Source: Thalassobaculum litoreum DSM 18839
GTDB taxonomy: Bacteria > Pseudomonadota > Alphaproteobacteria > Thalassobaculales > Thalassobaculaceae
Length of the DNA: 64,000 bases
Reading direction: 5' to 3'
Assembly: GCF_900102465.1 (NCBI RefSeq)
Contig: NZ_FNBW01000009.1
Coordinates: 186,001 to 250,000 of the forward strand
Shown: piece by piece, positions 44,124 to 53,821 of the stretch
Numbering within the stretch: position 1 is the stretch's first letter
Layout: each line of letters opens with the position of its first letter
Made by a program: the position numbers and the translations under genes
The notes under the pieces: model-generated
Told to the model about the DNA's origin: nothing
What the model saw: only the letters and a program-made list of their open reading frames with translations
Database searches by the model: none

Positions 44124-46346
44124 ATGACCCTTCCCAACGCCGCCATCACCGACGAGGTCGTGGCCGAGCACGGCCTGACCCAAGACGAGTATCAGGTCGT
44201 CCTGCGCATCCTCGGCCGCGAGCCGAACCTGACCGAGCTGGGCATCTTCTCGGTCATGTGGTCGGAGCACTGCTCCTACAAGTCGTCCAAGCGCTGGCTG
44301 AAGACGCTGCCGACCGACGGCCCGAACGTGATCCAGGGCCCGGGCGAGAATGCCGGCGTCATCGATATCGGCGAGGGTCTGGCCGCCGTCTTCAAGATCG
44401 AGAGCCACAACCACCCGTCCTTCATCGAGCCCTATCAGGGTGCGGCGACCGGTGTCGGCGGCATCCTGCGCGACGTGTTCACCATGGGCGCGCGGCCGAT
44501 CGCCAACCTGAATGCCCTGCGCTTCGGCGACCCGGACCATCCCAAGACCCGGCACCTGATCTCCGGCGTGGTCGGCGGCATCGGCGGCTACGGAAACTGC
44601 GTCGGCGTGCCGACGGTGGCCGGCGAGGTGAACTTCCACCCGGCCTATAACGGCAACATCCTGGTCAACGCCATGACCGTGGGCCTGGCCCAGGCCGACC
44701 GGATCTTCTATTCGGCCGCCGCCGGTCCCGGGAACTCGGTCGTCTATGTCGGTGCCAAGACCGGCCGAGACGGCATCCACGGCGCCACCATGGCGTCCAA
44801 GGAGTTCGACGAGGACAGCGAGGAGAAGCGGCCCACCGTTCAGGTCGGCGACCCGTTCACCGAGAAGCTGCTGCTGGAGGCCTGCCTGGAGCTGATGGAG
44901 CGCGACTGCATCGTCGCCATCCAGGACATGGGGGCCGCCGGCCTCACCTCCTCCAGCGTCGAGATGGCCGACAAGGGCGGTCTCGGCATCGAGCTGGATC
45001 TCGACCGCGTGCCGGTGCGCGAAGAAGGCATGACCGCCTACGAGATCATGCTGTCGGAGAGCCAGGAACGCATGCTCATGATCATCCGCCCGGAAAGCGC
45101 CGACGAGGCGCGGGCGGTGTTCGAGAAATGGGACCTGGACTTCGCCGTGATCGGCTCGGTGACCGAAACCGGCCATATCGTCCTGAAGAAGGACGGTGTC
45201 GTGCAGTGCGACATCCCCGTCGAGCCGCTGGTCGGCGAGGCGCCGGAGTACGACCGCCCGCACACGCCGACCGCGCCGCAGCCGATGATCGCCGCCGCCG
45301 ACGTCGCCGCACCCAAGGCGTCCCTGGGCGAGGTGCTGGCCCTGCTGATGTCCTGCCCGGACATGGCCAGCCGCCGCTGGATCTGGGAGCAGTACGACCA
45401 CCTGGTCATGGGCGACACGATGATCCGCCCGGGTGCCGACAGTGGCGTGGTCCGCATCCGCGACACCGACCGGGGCCTCGCCGTCACCGTCGACTGCACC
45501 CCGCGCTACTGCCTCGCCGATCCGAAGACCGGCGGCGCGCAGGCAGTGGTGGAGACCTGGCGCAACATCACCGCGACCGGCGCGACGCCCCTGGCCGCGA
45601 CCAACAACCTGAACTTCGGCAACCCGGAGAAGCCGGTCATCATGGGGCAGATCGTCGGCTGCGTGACCGGCATGGGCGATGCCTGCCGGGCGCTGGACTA
45701 CCCGATCGTGTCGGGCAACGTCTCGCTCTACAACGAGACCGAGGGGACCGCGATCCTGCCGACCCCCGTCATCGGCGGCGTCGGCGTGATCGAGAATGTG
45801 AACAAGCTCGCCACCCCGGCCCTGAAGGCCGCCGGCGAGACCCTGGTCGTCCTCGGCCAGCCGGCCGACCGCAAAGACGGCTGGCTGGGCTGCTCGCTGT
45901 ACCTGCGCGAAGTGGAAGGCCGGGAGGAAGGCGCGCCGCCGCCGATCGACCTTGCGGCCGAGAGGCGCACCGGCGACCTGGTCCGCGCGCTGATCGCCGA
46001 GGGGGCCGTGAGCGCCTGCCACGACGTCTCCGACGGCGGCCTGCTGGTCGCGGTGGCGGAGATGGCGCTCGCCTCCAAGACGTTCGGCGCGGACGTCACG
46101 GCACCCGAGGGTGCCGTGGCCCATGCCTGGGCGTTCGGCGAGGATCAGGGCCGCTACGTGGTGACCACCTCGGACCCCGCCGGGCTCATCGCCCGTGCCG
46201 AGTCGGCCGGGGTTCCGGCCGCCACCGTGGGCACCGTGGCGGATGGCGGTCGATTGACACTCAATGGTATGCCCCTCATATCGGGGGAGGAGCTGAGCCG
46301 TCGGCACGAGGCCTGGCTGCCGAAATACATGGCCGCCGAAAGCTGA
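44124..46346 (+). CDS. purL: Phosphoribosylformylglycinamidine synthase subunit PurL
   Basis: The 740-residue length matches the small PurL used with separate PurS and Pur[39 protein letters not shown] and [10 protein letters not shown] are typical ATP- and FGAR-binding segments. It makes FGAM from FGAR. It is followed by bolA after 25 bases. Confidence 0.96.
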   Translation: MTLPNAAITDEVVAEHGLTQDEYQVVLRILGREPNLTELGIFSVMWSEHCSYKSSKRWLKTLPTDGPNVIQGPGENAGVIDIGEGLAAVFKIESHNHPSFIEPYQGAATGVGGILRDVFTMGARPIANLNALRFGDPDHPKTRHLISGVVGGIGGYGNCVGVPTVAGEVNFHPAYNGNILVNAMTVGLAQADRIFYSAAAGPGNSVVYVGAKTGRDGIHGATMASKEFDEDSEEKRPTVQVGDPFTEKLLLEACLELMERDCIVAIQDMGAAGLTSSSVEMADKGGLGIELDLDRVPVREEGMTAYEIMLSESQERMLMIIRPESADEARAVFEKWDLDFAVIGSVTETGHIVLKKDGVVQCDIPVEPLVGEAPEYDRPHTPTAPQPMIAAADVAAPKASLGEVLALLMSCPDMASRRWIWEQYDHLVMGDTMIRPGADSGVVRIRDTDRGLAVTVDCTPRYCLADPKTGGAQAVVETWRNITATGATPLAATNNLNFGNPEKPVIMGQIVGCVTGMGDACRALDYPIVSGNVSLYNETEGTAILPTPVIGGVGVIENVNKLATPALKAAGETLVVLGQPADRKDGWLGCSLYLREVEGREEGAPPPIDLAAERRTGDLVRALIAEGAVSACHDVSDGGLLVAVAEMALASKTFGADVTAPEGAVAHAWAFGEDQGRYVVTTSDPAGLIARAESAGVPAATVGTVADGGRLTLNGMPLISGEELSRRHEAWLPKYMAAES

Positions 46347-46371
46347 ACCGGCGGCAGAGGGAGAGACGACG

Positions 46372-46605
46372 ATGGCCATGGAAGCGAACGAAATCGAGCG
46401 CCTGATCAAAGAGGCGCTCCCGGACGCCCATGTGACGATCGAGGATCTGCGCGGCGACGGCGACCATTATGCATGCCATGTCGTGTCGTCTGCCTTCACG
46501 GGAAAGAACCGCGTGCAGCAGCATCAGCTGGTGTACAAAGCTCTTCAGGGACGCATGGGGACCGAGTTGCATGCGCTCGCCCTGCAAACCGCCGCCCCGG
46601 ACTGA
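46372..46605 (+). CDS. bolA: BolA family protein
   Basis: The 77-residue protein has the BolA fold motif RGDGDHYACHVVSSAF and KNRVQQHQLVYKAL (the KxRVxxHRxV pattern). These pair with CGFS monothiol glutaredoxins to hold a [2Fe-2S] cluster, and grxD follows directly, 33 bases away. The His and Cys (HYACH) offer candidate ligands. Confidence 0.92.
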   Translation: MAMEANEIERLIKEALPDAHVTIEDLRGDGDHYACHVVSSAFTGKNRVQQHQLVYKALQGRMGTELHALALQTAAPD

Positions 46606-46638
46606 CCGGCGCGGCCAGAGACTGAAAGGAGCGTGACG

Positions 46639-46989
46639 ATGCTCGACGAGGCTCTCAAGACCCGGATCGACGACGAAGTCGCCAGCAGCGACGTGGTGCT
46701 GTTCATGAAGGGCACCCCGGTGTTCCCGCAATGCGGCTTCTCCGCGGTGGTCGTTCAGGTACTCAGCCATCTCGGCACCAAGTTCAAGGGCGTCAACGTG
46801 CTCGACGACCCGTCCCTGCGCGAAGGGATCAAGGAGTATTCGAGCTGGCCGACCATCCCGCAGCTCTACGTGAAGGGCGAGTTCGTGGGCGGTTGCGACA
46901 TCGTGCGCGAGATGTTCGAGACCGGCGAGCTGATGGAGCTCATGAACAGCCGGGGCGTGGAAGTCCGGCCGAGTGAAGGTGTCGCCTGA
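46639..46989 (+). CDS. grxD: Monothiol glutaredoxin, Grx4 family
   Basis: ATG 46639 (AAAGGAG eight bases upstream) is better placed than GTG 46633; length is 116 residues. CGFS lies at 32-35 after [10 protein letters not shown], then [22 protein letters not shown] binds glutathione. It carries and transfers [2Fe-2S] clusters, together with BolA. It overlaps the next gene by 17 bases. Confidence 0.94.
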   Translation: MLDEALKTRIDDEVASSDVVLFMKGTPVFPQCGFSAVVVQVLSHLGTKFKGVNVLDDPSLREGIKEYSSWPTIPQLYVKGEFVGGCDIVREMFETGELMELMNSRGVEVRPSEGVA

Positions 46990-47449
46990 TCCCCGTCCGG
47001 ACTCTCCGGATAATCCGCCAAGACGTTTCCGTTCGCCGTTTGAGATCCGACCGCGCACATTGGTGATTATCGGATTGCTGATGCTTGTCGGCGGAGCGTT
47101 CGGCCTGCGCGACCACATCAGCTTCCTGGTCTCCTCCGAGCAGGCGGAGGCCGAGGTGGTGTCGGTGGAGACCTTCGATCCGACCGAGGGCTTCACCCTC
47201 TACCGGCCGACGGTGCGCTATCTGACCGCAAATGGCGGCATGACCGCGACCGTCGCCGACACCTACCGCCCGACCGAGGCCGGCGAGATGCTGTCGGTCG
47301 CCTACGATCCTGCCAATCCGGCCGATGCCCGGCTGATGGACCCGCGCGACCGCTGGATCCTGCCGCTTTGGATGGTGGTGTTCGGCGCGATCACCATCGT
47401 GATCGGCATCCGCCGCGCCCGGCGCGGGCCCTCCCCCGACACGGACTGA
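46973..47449 (+). CDS. DUF3592 membrane protein
   Basis: This 158-residue protein has a disordered start, one membrane helix (about 30-48), an external beta-rich domain containing EAEVVSVE...YRPTVRYLT and [27 protein letters not shown], and a second helix before a basic tail. This is the DUF3592 layout. Function unknown. The GTG start lies inside grxD. Confidence 0.72.
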   Translation: MKVSPDPRPDSPDNPPRRFRSPFEIRPRTLVIIGLLMLVGGAFGLRDHISFLVSSEQAEAEVVSVETFDPTEGFTLYRPTVRYLTANGGMTATVADTYRPTEAGEMLSVAYDPANPADARLMDPRDRWILPLWMVVFGAITIVIGIRRARRGPSPDTD

Positions 47450-47454
47450 CGCCG

Positions 47455-48177
47455 GTGCTGCACGAGGCGCTCGCCGTCGCCGGCATCCGCGGCATCGTCT
47501 TCGACAAGGACGGCACCCTGATCCGCTTCGAGGAGACCTGGACGCCGGCCTTCTGGGCCAGTGCCGAGGCACTGGCCGACGATCTGGGCCGCCCTGGACT
47601 GGCGGAGGCGTTGATGGTGGCCGGTGGCTGGTGCCCCGACGCCCGGCGCATCCTGCCCGGCACGGAACTCGCCTCCGGCACGACCGACGTGGTGGCCCGT
47701 CTCTGGCGCGCGGTGGCGCCCGAGCTGCCCGAGGACGCCGAGTTGATCCCCTGGCTCGATTCCGTGTGGCACGCGCAGGCGATGGCGCATCTGACGCCGA
47801 TCGACCCGCTGCCGTCCTTGTTCGCCGGGCTCCGCGCCGACGGGCTACGCTGCGGCCTCGCCACCAACGACAGCGAGACCGGGGCGCGGGACACCGCCGA
47901 GCGCCTGGGCATCGCGCCGCATCTGAGCTTCACCGTCGGCTACGACAGCGGCCACGGGGCGAAGCCCGGACCGGGGATGCTCCTGGCCGCCCAGGCGGCC
48001 TGGGGGCTGGCACCGGCAAAGACGGCGATGGTGGGGGACTCCCCCGCCGACCTCGCAGCGGGCCGCGCGGCCGGCTGCGGCCTGGTGATCGGGGTGCTCT
48101 CAGGCGCCAGCGGCCGCGAGGTGCTGGAACCGCTGGCCGATCTGCTGCTCGAGGACGTGCACAGGCTGCGGCTTTAG
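47455..48177 (+). CDS. HAD-superfamily phosphatase
   Basis: GTG 47455, five bases after the previous stop, gives 240 residues. FDKDGTLIRF is motif I, LATNDSETG motif II, and KPGPGM plus VGDSPADLAAGRAAG are motifs III and IV. A cap domain of about 100 residues follows motif I. It resembles phosphoglycolate phosphatase; the substrate is not certain. Confidence 0.8.
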   Translation: MLHEALAVAGIRGIVFDKDGTLIRFEETWTPAFWASAEALADDLGRPGLAEALMVAGGWCPDARRILPGTELASGTTDVVARLWRAVAPELPEDAELIPWLDSVWHAQAMAHLTPIDPLPSLFAGLRADGLRCGLATNDSETGARDTAERLGIAPHLSFTVGYDSGHGAKPGPGMLLAAQAAWGLAPAKTAMVGDSPADLAAGRAAGCGLVIGVLSGASGREVLEPLADLLLEDVHRLRL

Positions 48178-48216
48178 CGGCGGCCCCCTCTCCCCTGTCC
48201 ACTACTTCCCCTCACA

Positions 48217-48297
48217 CACTCCCCGGCCTTGTGCCGGGGCTAGGCGTCCGCTTTCCCGTACGCCACGAGTGTTGCCCCGGCACAAGGCAGGGGAGTG
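48217..48297. repeat. Inverted pair of CCCCGG palindromes, third locus
   Basis: Copies lie at 48221-48239 (CCCCGGCCTTGTGCCGGGG) and 48275-48293 (same in inverted orientation with one mismatch). Flanks CACT and AGTGAG again mark the opposite orientation. It lies between the HAD gene and the universal stress protein gene, which are convergent. Confidence 0.85.
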
Positions 48298-48330
48298 AGA
48301 AAAGGCTCAAATCTTGAAGAGAGAAGTTCC

Positions 48331-49188
48331 CTACCGGTAGATCAGCGCCGGGATCAGGCAGTTGCGGATCGTCTCCTCGGTGGTCGACCCCAGAAACAGG
48401 TGCCGGAAGCGCGAGTGGCTGTAGGCGCCCATCACCAGCAGGTCGATGCCCACATCCTCCACATATTTCGCGATCACCCGGTCCGGCTGACCCGGAATCA
48501 CGTCGACCGAGACCTGCAGGTTCCCGCCCTTGAGCAGCGCCTTGGCGTTGGCGAGGTTGCGCTCGATCTCCGCCGAGCGGTCGCCGACCGTCAGCAGGTG
48601 GCATTCCAGCCCGGAGAACAGCGCCGTGCGGGCCACGTAGTCCACCGCCTTCAGCGACGTGCGCCCGCCGTCGAAGGCGATGAGGAAGCGCTTGATCGGC
48701 TTGAACGCCCGCGAGGTGATCAGCACCGGCACATGGGAGGACCGCACCACCCGCTCCAGATTGGAGCCGAGATGCATCTTGGCGAAATCGGCCGCCGAGC
48801 CGCGCTTGCCGATCACCACCATGTCGGCGCCGGTCTCCACCGCCGCCAGGGTCTCGATCAGGTCGCCGTGCCGCAGCTTCGGCGCCACGGTCTCGATCCC
48901 CTTCGCCTTCAGGGAGGCCTGGGCTTCCTCCAGGATCATCCGGCCCCGCATCTGCGCCGCCTTGGCGTTCAGCTCGTCCAGGTCGGCCAGCTCCTTCAGC
49001 AGCTCCTCGCGCATGCCGGCGGAGAAGCTGCCGCTCAGGTCGGCGGGTGCGCTCGGCCCCTCGCGGCGGCCCAGCACATGGACCAGCTCGATTTCCGTGA
49101 CGCCCAGCCGCTCGGCCGCCCAGGCCGTATGCTCGCTGACGCTCTGCGAATAGATCGAGCCGTCGATCATGGCGACGATCTTGCTCAT
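48331..49188 (-). CDS. Universal stress protein with two Usp domains
   Basis: The 285-residue protein has two tandem Usp folds. The first starts KIVAMIDGS and includes ADMVVIGKRGSAADF and HLGSNLERVVRSSHVPVL; the second starts KRFLIAFDGG and ends LLVMGAYSHSRFRHLFLGSTTEETI. The GxxxxG-type ATP-binding patterns are present in both. It is 43 bases downstream of a SulP transporter gene on the same strand. Confidence 0.9.
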   Translation of the reverse strand: MSKIVAMIDGSIYSQSVSEHTAWAAERLGVTEIELVHVLGRREGPSAPADLSGSFSAGMREELLKELADLDELNAKAAQMRGRMILEEAQASLKAKGIETVAPKLRHGDLIETLAAVETGADMVVIGKRGSAADFAKMHLGSNLERVVRSSHVPVLITSRAFKPIKRFLIAFDGGRTSLKAVDYVARTALFSGLECHLLTVGDRSAEIERNLANAKALLKGGNLQVSVDVIPGQPDRVIAKYVEDVGIDLLVMGAYSHSRFRHLFLGSTTEETIRNCLIPALIYR

Positions 49189-49231
49189 CCCGCCCTCCCT
49201 TGCTGCCCGTGCCGGGTCCGGCCGCTCAATG

Positions 49232-50779
49232 CTAGAGCAGCCGGTCCATGGCGCCGGGCTTGTCGTGTACCGCCAGCTTGTCGACGATCGTCTCGCTGGC
49301 CTTGTTCAACCCCACGATCTCGACGTTGGCGCCCTCGCGGCGAAACTTCAAGACGACGGTGTCCAGGGCGGCGACGCTGGAGATGTCCCAGATATGGGCG
49401 CGCGACACGTCGATGGTGACGTTCTCCAGCGCCTCGCGGAAATCGAAGGAGGCCAGGAAGCTGTCGGCCGAGGCGAAGAATACCTGCCCCTCCACCACGT
49501 AGGTCCGCGCCGAGCCGTCCGGCGACAGTGTGGAGGTGACGCGGAAGATCTGGGCGATCTTCCAGGCGAAGAAGATGCCCGACAGCAGCACGCCGACGAT
49601 CACGCCGATGGCCAGGTTGTGGGTCGCGACCACCACCACCACGGTGGCCAGCATGACGACCGACGAGCTGCGCGGATGCACCCGCAGGTCCTTCAGCGAC
49701 TGCCAGCTGAACGTGCCGATGGAGACCATGATCATGATCGCCACCAGGGCGGCCATGGGGATCTGGCGCACCCACTCGCCCAGGGCCACGCAGGCGATCA
49801 GCAGGAAGACCCCCGCCAGGAGGCAGGACAGCCGCCCGCGCCCGCCCGACTTCACGTTGATCACCGACTGGCCGATCATCGCGCAGCCGGCCATGCCGCC
49901 GATGAAGGCGGTGCCGAAATTGGCGATGCCCTGGCCGACGCATTCGCGGTGCTTGTTGCTGGACGTGTCGGTCAGGTCGTCGACGATGGTCGCCGTCATC
50001 AGCGATTCCAGCAGACCCACCACGGCGATGCCGGCCGAATACGGCAGGATGATCTGCAGCGTCTCCAGGGTCAGCGGCACGTCCGGCAGCAGGAAGATCG
50101 GCAGAGTGTCCGGCAGCGCGCCCATGTCGCCGACCGTGCGCAGGTCGAGGCCGAGGCCGAGGGAGACGGCCGTCAGCACGACGATGCAGACCAGCGGCGA
50201 CGGCACCGCCGTGGTCAGGCGCGGCAGCAGGTAGATCACGCCGAGACCGGCCGCCACCATCACATAGGTCAGGCCCGGCACGTCGATCAGCTCGGGAAGT
50301 TGGGCCATGAAGATCAGGATCGCCAGCGCGTTGACGAAGCCGGTCATCACGCTCTTCGACACGAAGCGCATCACCGTCGCCAGCCGCAGAAAGCCGCAGG
50401 CGACCTGCAGCAGGCCGGCGAGCGCCGTGGCCGCCAGCAGGTACTCAAGTCCGTGATCGCGCACCAGCGTCACCATCAGCACCGCCGTGGCCGCGGTCGC
50501 CGCCGAGATCATGCCCGGACGCCCGCCGAAGATGGCGGTCAGCACGGCGATCGAGAACGACGCGTACAGGCCGACCTTGGGGTCGACGCCGGCGATGATC
50601 GAGAACGCGATGGCTTCCGGAATCAGGGCGAGAGCCACCACCATGGCCGCCAGCACGTCATTGCGGATGTTGCCGAGCCATTCAGTCTTGATGGTATCGA
50701 GCGAGGTACCCTCCTGGGTGCCGGGGCGTGGGCGGAACTGGGATGCCAGGAGGACAGGGAGTACCGAAAACGCGACCAT
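49232..50779 (-). CDS. SulP family inorganic anion transporter
   Basis: The protein has 10-14 hydrophobic helices beginning [20 protein letters not shown], a diagnostic SulP first helix, then [15 protein letters not shown] and [18 protein letters not shown]. The last 110 residues form a STAS domain ([20 protein letters not shown]). Substrates in the family are sulfate, bicarbonate, molybdate or dicarboxylates. The start is uncertain: ATG 50779 is used, but 50794 and 50845 are in frame and none has a clear ribosome-binding site. It is divergent from dedA. Confidence 0.88.
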   Translation of the reverse strand: MVAFSVLPVLLASQFRPRPGTQEGTSLDTIKTEWLGNIRNDVLAAMVVALALIPEAIAFSIIAGVDPKVGLYASFSIAVLTAIFGGRPGMISAATAATAVLMVTLVRDHGLEYLLAATALAGLLQVACGFLRLATVMRFVSKSVMTGFVNALAILIFMAQLPELIDVPGLTYVMVAAGLGVIYLLPRLTTAVPSPLVCIVVLTAVSLGLGLDLRTVGDMGALPDTLPIFLLPDVPLTLETLQIILPYSAGIAVVGLLESLMTATIVDDLTDTSSNKHRECVGQGIANFGTAFIGGMAGCAMIGQSVINVKSGGRGRLSCLLAGVFLLIACVALGEWVRQIPMAALVAIMIMVSIGTFSWQSLKDLRVHPRSSSVVMLATVVVVVATHNLAIGVIVGVLLSGIFFAWKIAQIFRVTSTLSPDGSARTYVVEGQVFFASADSFLASFDFREALENVTIDVSRAHIWDISSVAALDTVVLKFRREGANVEIVGLNKASETIVDKLAVHDKPGAMDRLL

Positions 50780-50976
50780 ATTGCAATGCAGCATCGCCTT
50801 TTTCCAGGAATGGCAGTGCCTTGACGGGCCAGCCGCCATCCCCAAACGTCACTGCCGACGCCGCGTCCGGTTAGATTTCGCGGCCGCCGCCCCACATACC
50901 GGGCTCGATCGAGGCAACCGGGCGCCGAGCCCGCCGTTGTCACCCGAAAGAACGACGCGCGCGAGGACACCCCCAC

Positions 50977-51591
50977 ATGGTCGAGCTGATCAACGACTGG
51001 ATTGCGACATGGGGCGCGCCCGCCATCGGATTCCTGATGTTCGTGGAGAACGTGTTCCCGCCGATCCCGTCGGAAGTCGTGATGCCGGTCGCGGGGCTGG
51101 CCGCAGCCCGGGGCGAGCTGTCGGTGGTGGCGGTGATCGTCTATGGCACAGCCGGATCGGTCGCCGGCGCCACGCTTTGGTTCGCCGCGGGCCTGGCGCT
51201 CGGCGCCGACCGGATCCGTCGCTTCTGCGCCCGGCACGGCCACTGGCTGACGATCAAGCCGGAGGACGTGGACAGCGCGCAGGCATGGTTCCGGCGCTGG
51301 GGGCATCTGGCGGTGCTGTTCGGACGCATGGTACCGGGGGTCCGCACCCTGATCTCGGTTCCCGCCGGGGTGGCCGGAATGGGCTGGATACCCTTCCTGC
51401 TCTACACCACGATCGGCTCGCTGATCTGGGTCAGCGGTCTGACCATGGCCGGCCATTGGCTGGGGGAGCGCCAGCATCTGCTGACCGACTCGCTGTCGGT
51501 GGTCGGCAATCTGGTGATCGCCGCGCTGGTGGCCTGGTATCTGTGGCGGGTCTTCACGCTGCGCCGGCGGCGCGATGCCGGGGAGGAATGA
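50977..51591 (+). CDS. DedA family membrane protein
   Basis: The 204-residue protein has [16 protein letters not shown] near the start and [21 protein letters not shown] in the middle, the two re-entrant motifs of DedA/VTT proteins, with four to five helices. DedA proteins flip undecaprenyl phosphate or phospholipids. The ATG is clear; the ribosome-binding site is GAGGA at longer spacing. Confidence 0.9.
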   Translation: MVELINDWIATWGAPAIGFLMFVENVFPPIPSEVVMPVAGLAAARGELSVVAVIVYGTAGSVAGATLWFAAGLALGADRIRRFCARHGHWLTIKPEDVDSAQAWFRRWGHLAVLFGRMVPGVRTLISVPAGVAGMGWIPFLLYTTIGSLIWVSGLTMAGHWLGERQHLLTDSLSVVGNLVIAALVAWYLWRVFTLRRRRDAGEE

Positions 51592-51613
51592 CGGGCGGTA
51601 CCGCCCCGTCCTC

Positions 51614-52018
51614 TCAGACCTGGCCCGTCTTGACGAAATGCTCGCGCAGCAGCGCGACGTTGCGCCGATTGGCCCGGTAGCCGACATCCAGCAGATCGCC
51701 GATCAGCGGGATCGCGCCGATCAGGAAGTCGATACCCACATTGGCGGCCATGCGGACCAGCAGGCTCGTCGGCGCCCCGAGCCGATGCGCTCGCGCCAGG
51801 ATGTAGAAGGCCGGCAGGGTCACCAGCCCGTCGCCGACACCGGGGATGAGCCCGACCAGGGCGTCGAGACCGAAGCGGATACTCGTTCTCGGCAGCCGGA
51901 AGCGGCTGTCCATCAGGTCGGCGAGGCCGTCCAGCCTGTCCAGCTCCCGGTTCAGGCCCGAGGCCGGACGTGTCCGCCCGACCCGGTCGAACGGCTCGGA
52001 CGCCTCAGTTGTCGTCAT
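51614..52018 (-). CDS. DUF4112 membrane protein
   Basis: The 134-residue protein shows the DUF4112 pattern [28 protein letters not shown] and [27 protein letters not shown], with two hydrophobic stretches. Function unknown. Its start overlaps the end of the small gene upstream by 14 bases. It is convergent with dedA. Confidence 0.85.
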   Translation of the reverse strand: MTTTEASEPFDRVGRTRPASGLNRELDRLDGLADLMDSRFRLPRTSIRFGLDALVGLIPGVGDGLVTLPAFYILARAHRLGAPTSLLVRMAANVGIDFLIGAIPLIGDLLDVGYRANRRNVALLREHFVKTGQV

Positions 52019-52193
52019 GGGGCCGCCCGGCCATGCCGGCCGCCCGCAGGATCGCCATCGACTGCTCCGCGGTGATCCGCGAGCGCCAGGCGAGCTTGTC
52101 CACCGTTTGGGTGCAGATGTACGACGTCGCAGGGTCGCCCACCGGGCGTCCCAGCATGTCGGTCTCCGGTGCTTTCCGGTCGTTGTCCTTCAT
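52005..52193 (-). CDS. Small hypothetical protein, 62 residues
   Basis: ATG 52193 with GGAGAG upstream gives 62 residues. The sequence contains TDMLGRPVGDPATSYICTQTVDKLAWRSRI and looks soluble and helical at its end. I recognise no family. It overlaps the DUF4112 gene at the 3' end and is probably translated with it. Confidence 0.45.
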   Translation of the reverse strand: MKDNDRKAPETDMLGRPVGDPATSYICTQTVDKLAWRSRITAEQSMAILRAAGMAGRPHDDN

Positions 52194-52305
52194 CGCACTC
52201 TCCGCAGGTCGGTGTCGGTTCCCATGCGCCCGATCACACAACGTCCCGGGACGACGCCCGGTTCCCGCGGATTACGAGAAATAGGGTGTCGGAGAGTTCT
52301 CGCTG

Positions 52306-53265
52306 TCAGCCGATCCCTTTCTGGGCGACGAACAGCGCGCGGCGATGGGTGTGATACGGCGTCTGCTGTGCGACGGCGGCCAAAAGGCTTGGGGCCGGAA
52401 CGATTTCGGTGACGCTCTCGAAGCCGACCCGGTACAGGCTGTCGATCATCCCGCGATAGGTGGGTTGCAGGCCGAGGGCGACCGTGGTCTCGCCGCCGGC
52501 GTCCGGCGCGTCCGGTGCTCCCACGCGCGGCTCCGTCGGGATCCAACCCGGAACGGGCAGGTTATGGATCGCCGTGTCGATGAGAACGAGGCGCGCCGTC
52601 TTCTCATGGATCAGCCGCAGCAGCCGGATCGGATCGCTCAGCCGATGGAACAGCCCCAGGGCCGAGATGCAGTCGAACGTGTCCGGCTTCAGCGCTGCCA
52701 GATAGGCGTAGGGGTCGGCGGTCTTGAAGCCGAAGCGGGCGCAGCCGGCCAGGGCCCGCAGCACGGTCGCCCGGCGGATCGCCTCTCCCCGCCGATCGAT
52801 GCCGACGATCCGGCCGCCGATGCGGTCGGCCAGCTTCATCGGGATCAGGCCGCAACCGGTCTGCAGGTCCAGCAGGCTGCCGACCGGCGCGAATTCCGCC
52901 AGCGCCTTGTCGAGCAGGGACATGCGGATCGACAGCGCTTCCCGGCTCTCCGCCGTGAAGTCGACCACCGTCGCCTGGCGGTCCAGGTTGGCGCCCGATA
53001 TGCCCGGATACAGGTCCAACGCGTAGCCCCAGGGGCCGTGGTCTTTCAGGTGATCGAGATCGGCGGCGGTCGGTGCAACGTCGCGCAGCGGGCGGTCCTG
53101 GAACCGGTCGGCGATCGGAACCATGATCTCGTCGATCAGGCTTTCCCGGACCTCGGGCATCCCGTCGCTGACGGAGAGGATTCTCGCGGCGTCCGTGGTG
53201 GCATCGAGCCGGTTCTGGCTGGCGCACCCGACGGTAGCCCCACCCGGCGCAGTATCCGATCGCAT
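52306..53265 (-). CDS. Class I SAM-dependent methyltransferase
   Basis: ATG 53265 gives 319 residues; TTG 53280 is an alternative. Motif I is SLLDLQTGCGLIPMKLADRIG, followed by IVGIDRRGEAIRRA, CISALGLFHRLSD and LRLIHEKTARLVLIDT. The glycine-rich loop is unusual (QTGCG). It has an N-terminal extension of about 110 residues with a helix and VVDF. No substrate can be inferred. It is divergent from an HTH-like gene across an AT-rich region. Confidence 0.8.
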   Translation of the reverse strand: MRSDTAPGGATVGCASQNRLDATTDAARILSVSDGMPEVRESLIDEIMVPIADRFQDRPLRDVAPTAADLDHLKDHGPWGYALDLYPGISGANLDRQATVVDFTAESREALSIRMSLLDKALAEFAPVGSLLDLQTGCGLIPMKLADRIGGRIVGIDRRGEAIRRATVLRALAGCARFGFKTADPYAYLAALKPDTFDCISALGLFHRLSDPIRLLRLIHEKTARLVLIDTAIHNLPVPGWIPTEPRVGAPDAPDAGGETTVALGLQPTYRGMIDSLYRVGFESVTEIVPAPSLLAAVAQQTPYHTHRRALFVAQKGIG

Positions 53266-53280
53266 CGATCCGACATCCAA

Positions 53281-53821
53281 TACGCTGATTTCAATGACCA
53301 GGCCGTATTTTCACAATACCCGACCCTGAAGGCACACAGAATATCGCAACAGTACAGGCTCAATATCTGGAGCGAGATCAATTAACCAAATAATATTACA
53401 ATCCGTTTTATGGATTTTTTCTATTTATTGAAAATGACCAATGGATATCCAGTGTTACGTCCAGCTTATAAAGTGAATTTTGCGAGGATTTTATATATCT
53501 AAGTTTCCCGATATGCAGCCCGATTAATCCTGATTCAGTAGAATTCCTAATTTTCGATCGACAAGGAAATGAAGAACCAGCGTCCCGCCATGATCGATTG
53601 TTTTGTGAAATTATTGTTATTTATAGTTGTGCGCGCAACATACGATCAACCTTATCCTCTTGAATTTGCGCGATATCCCACCATTTCGATAGCGAAATTC
53701 TTCAACGCCCCGCGGCACGCTGACATCGCGCTCGGAGCGTGTGTATCGGCCAGACTGCGAATGAGCTTTCACGCCTGTCAGGTTCATTCGACTAGCGTCG
53801 AAGTCTCGAAGGTTTTATGGA
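53281..53821. other. AT-rich intergenic island, about 540 bp
   Basis: Base composition falls sharply: 53401-53460 has 18 G+C of 60 counted, against about two-thirds elsewhere. It contains a perfect 10-bp palindrome, TGGATATCCA (53442-53451). An open frame at 53569-53859 (96 codons) overlaps the next gene and has no convincing protein features. The region probably holds the divergent promoters of the flanking genes. Confidence 0.7.

Noticed and set aside
41110-44124. 1004-codon open frame on the - strand
   Set aside because: It runs antisense to purS, the histidine kinase and purQ; composition is that of reverse-frame GC-rich DNA.
43989-46409. 806-codon open frame on the - strand
   Set aside because: It is antisense to purL and lacks any recognisable motif.
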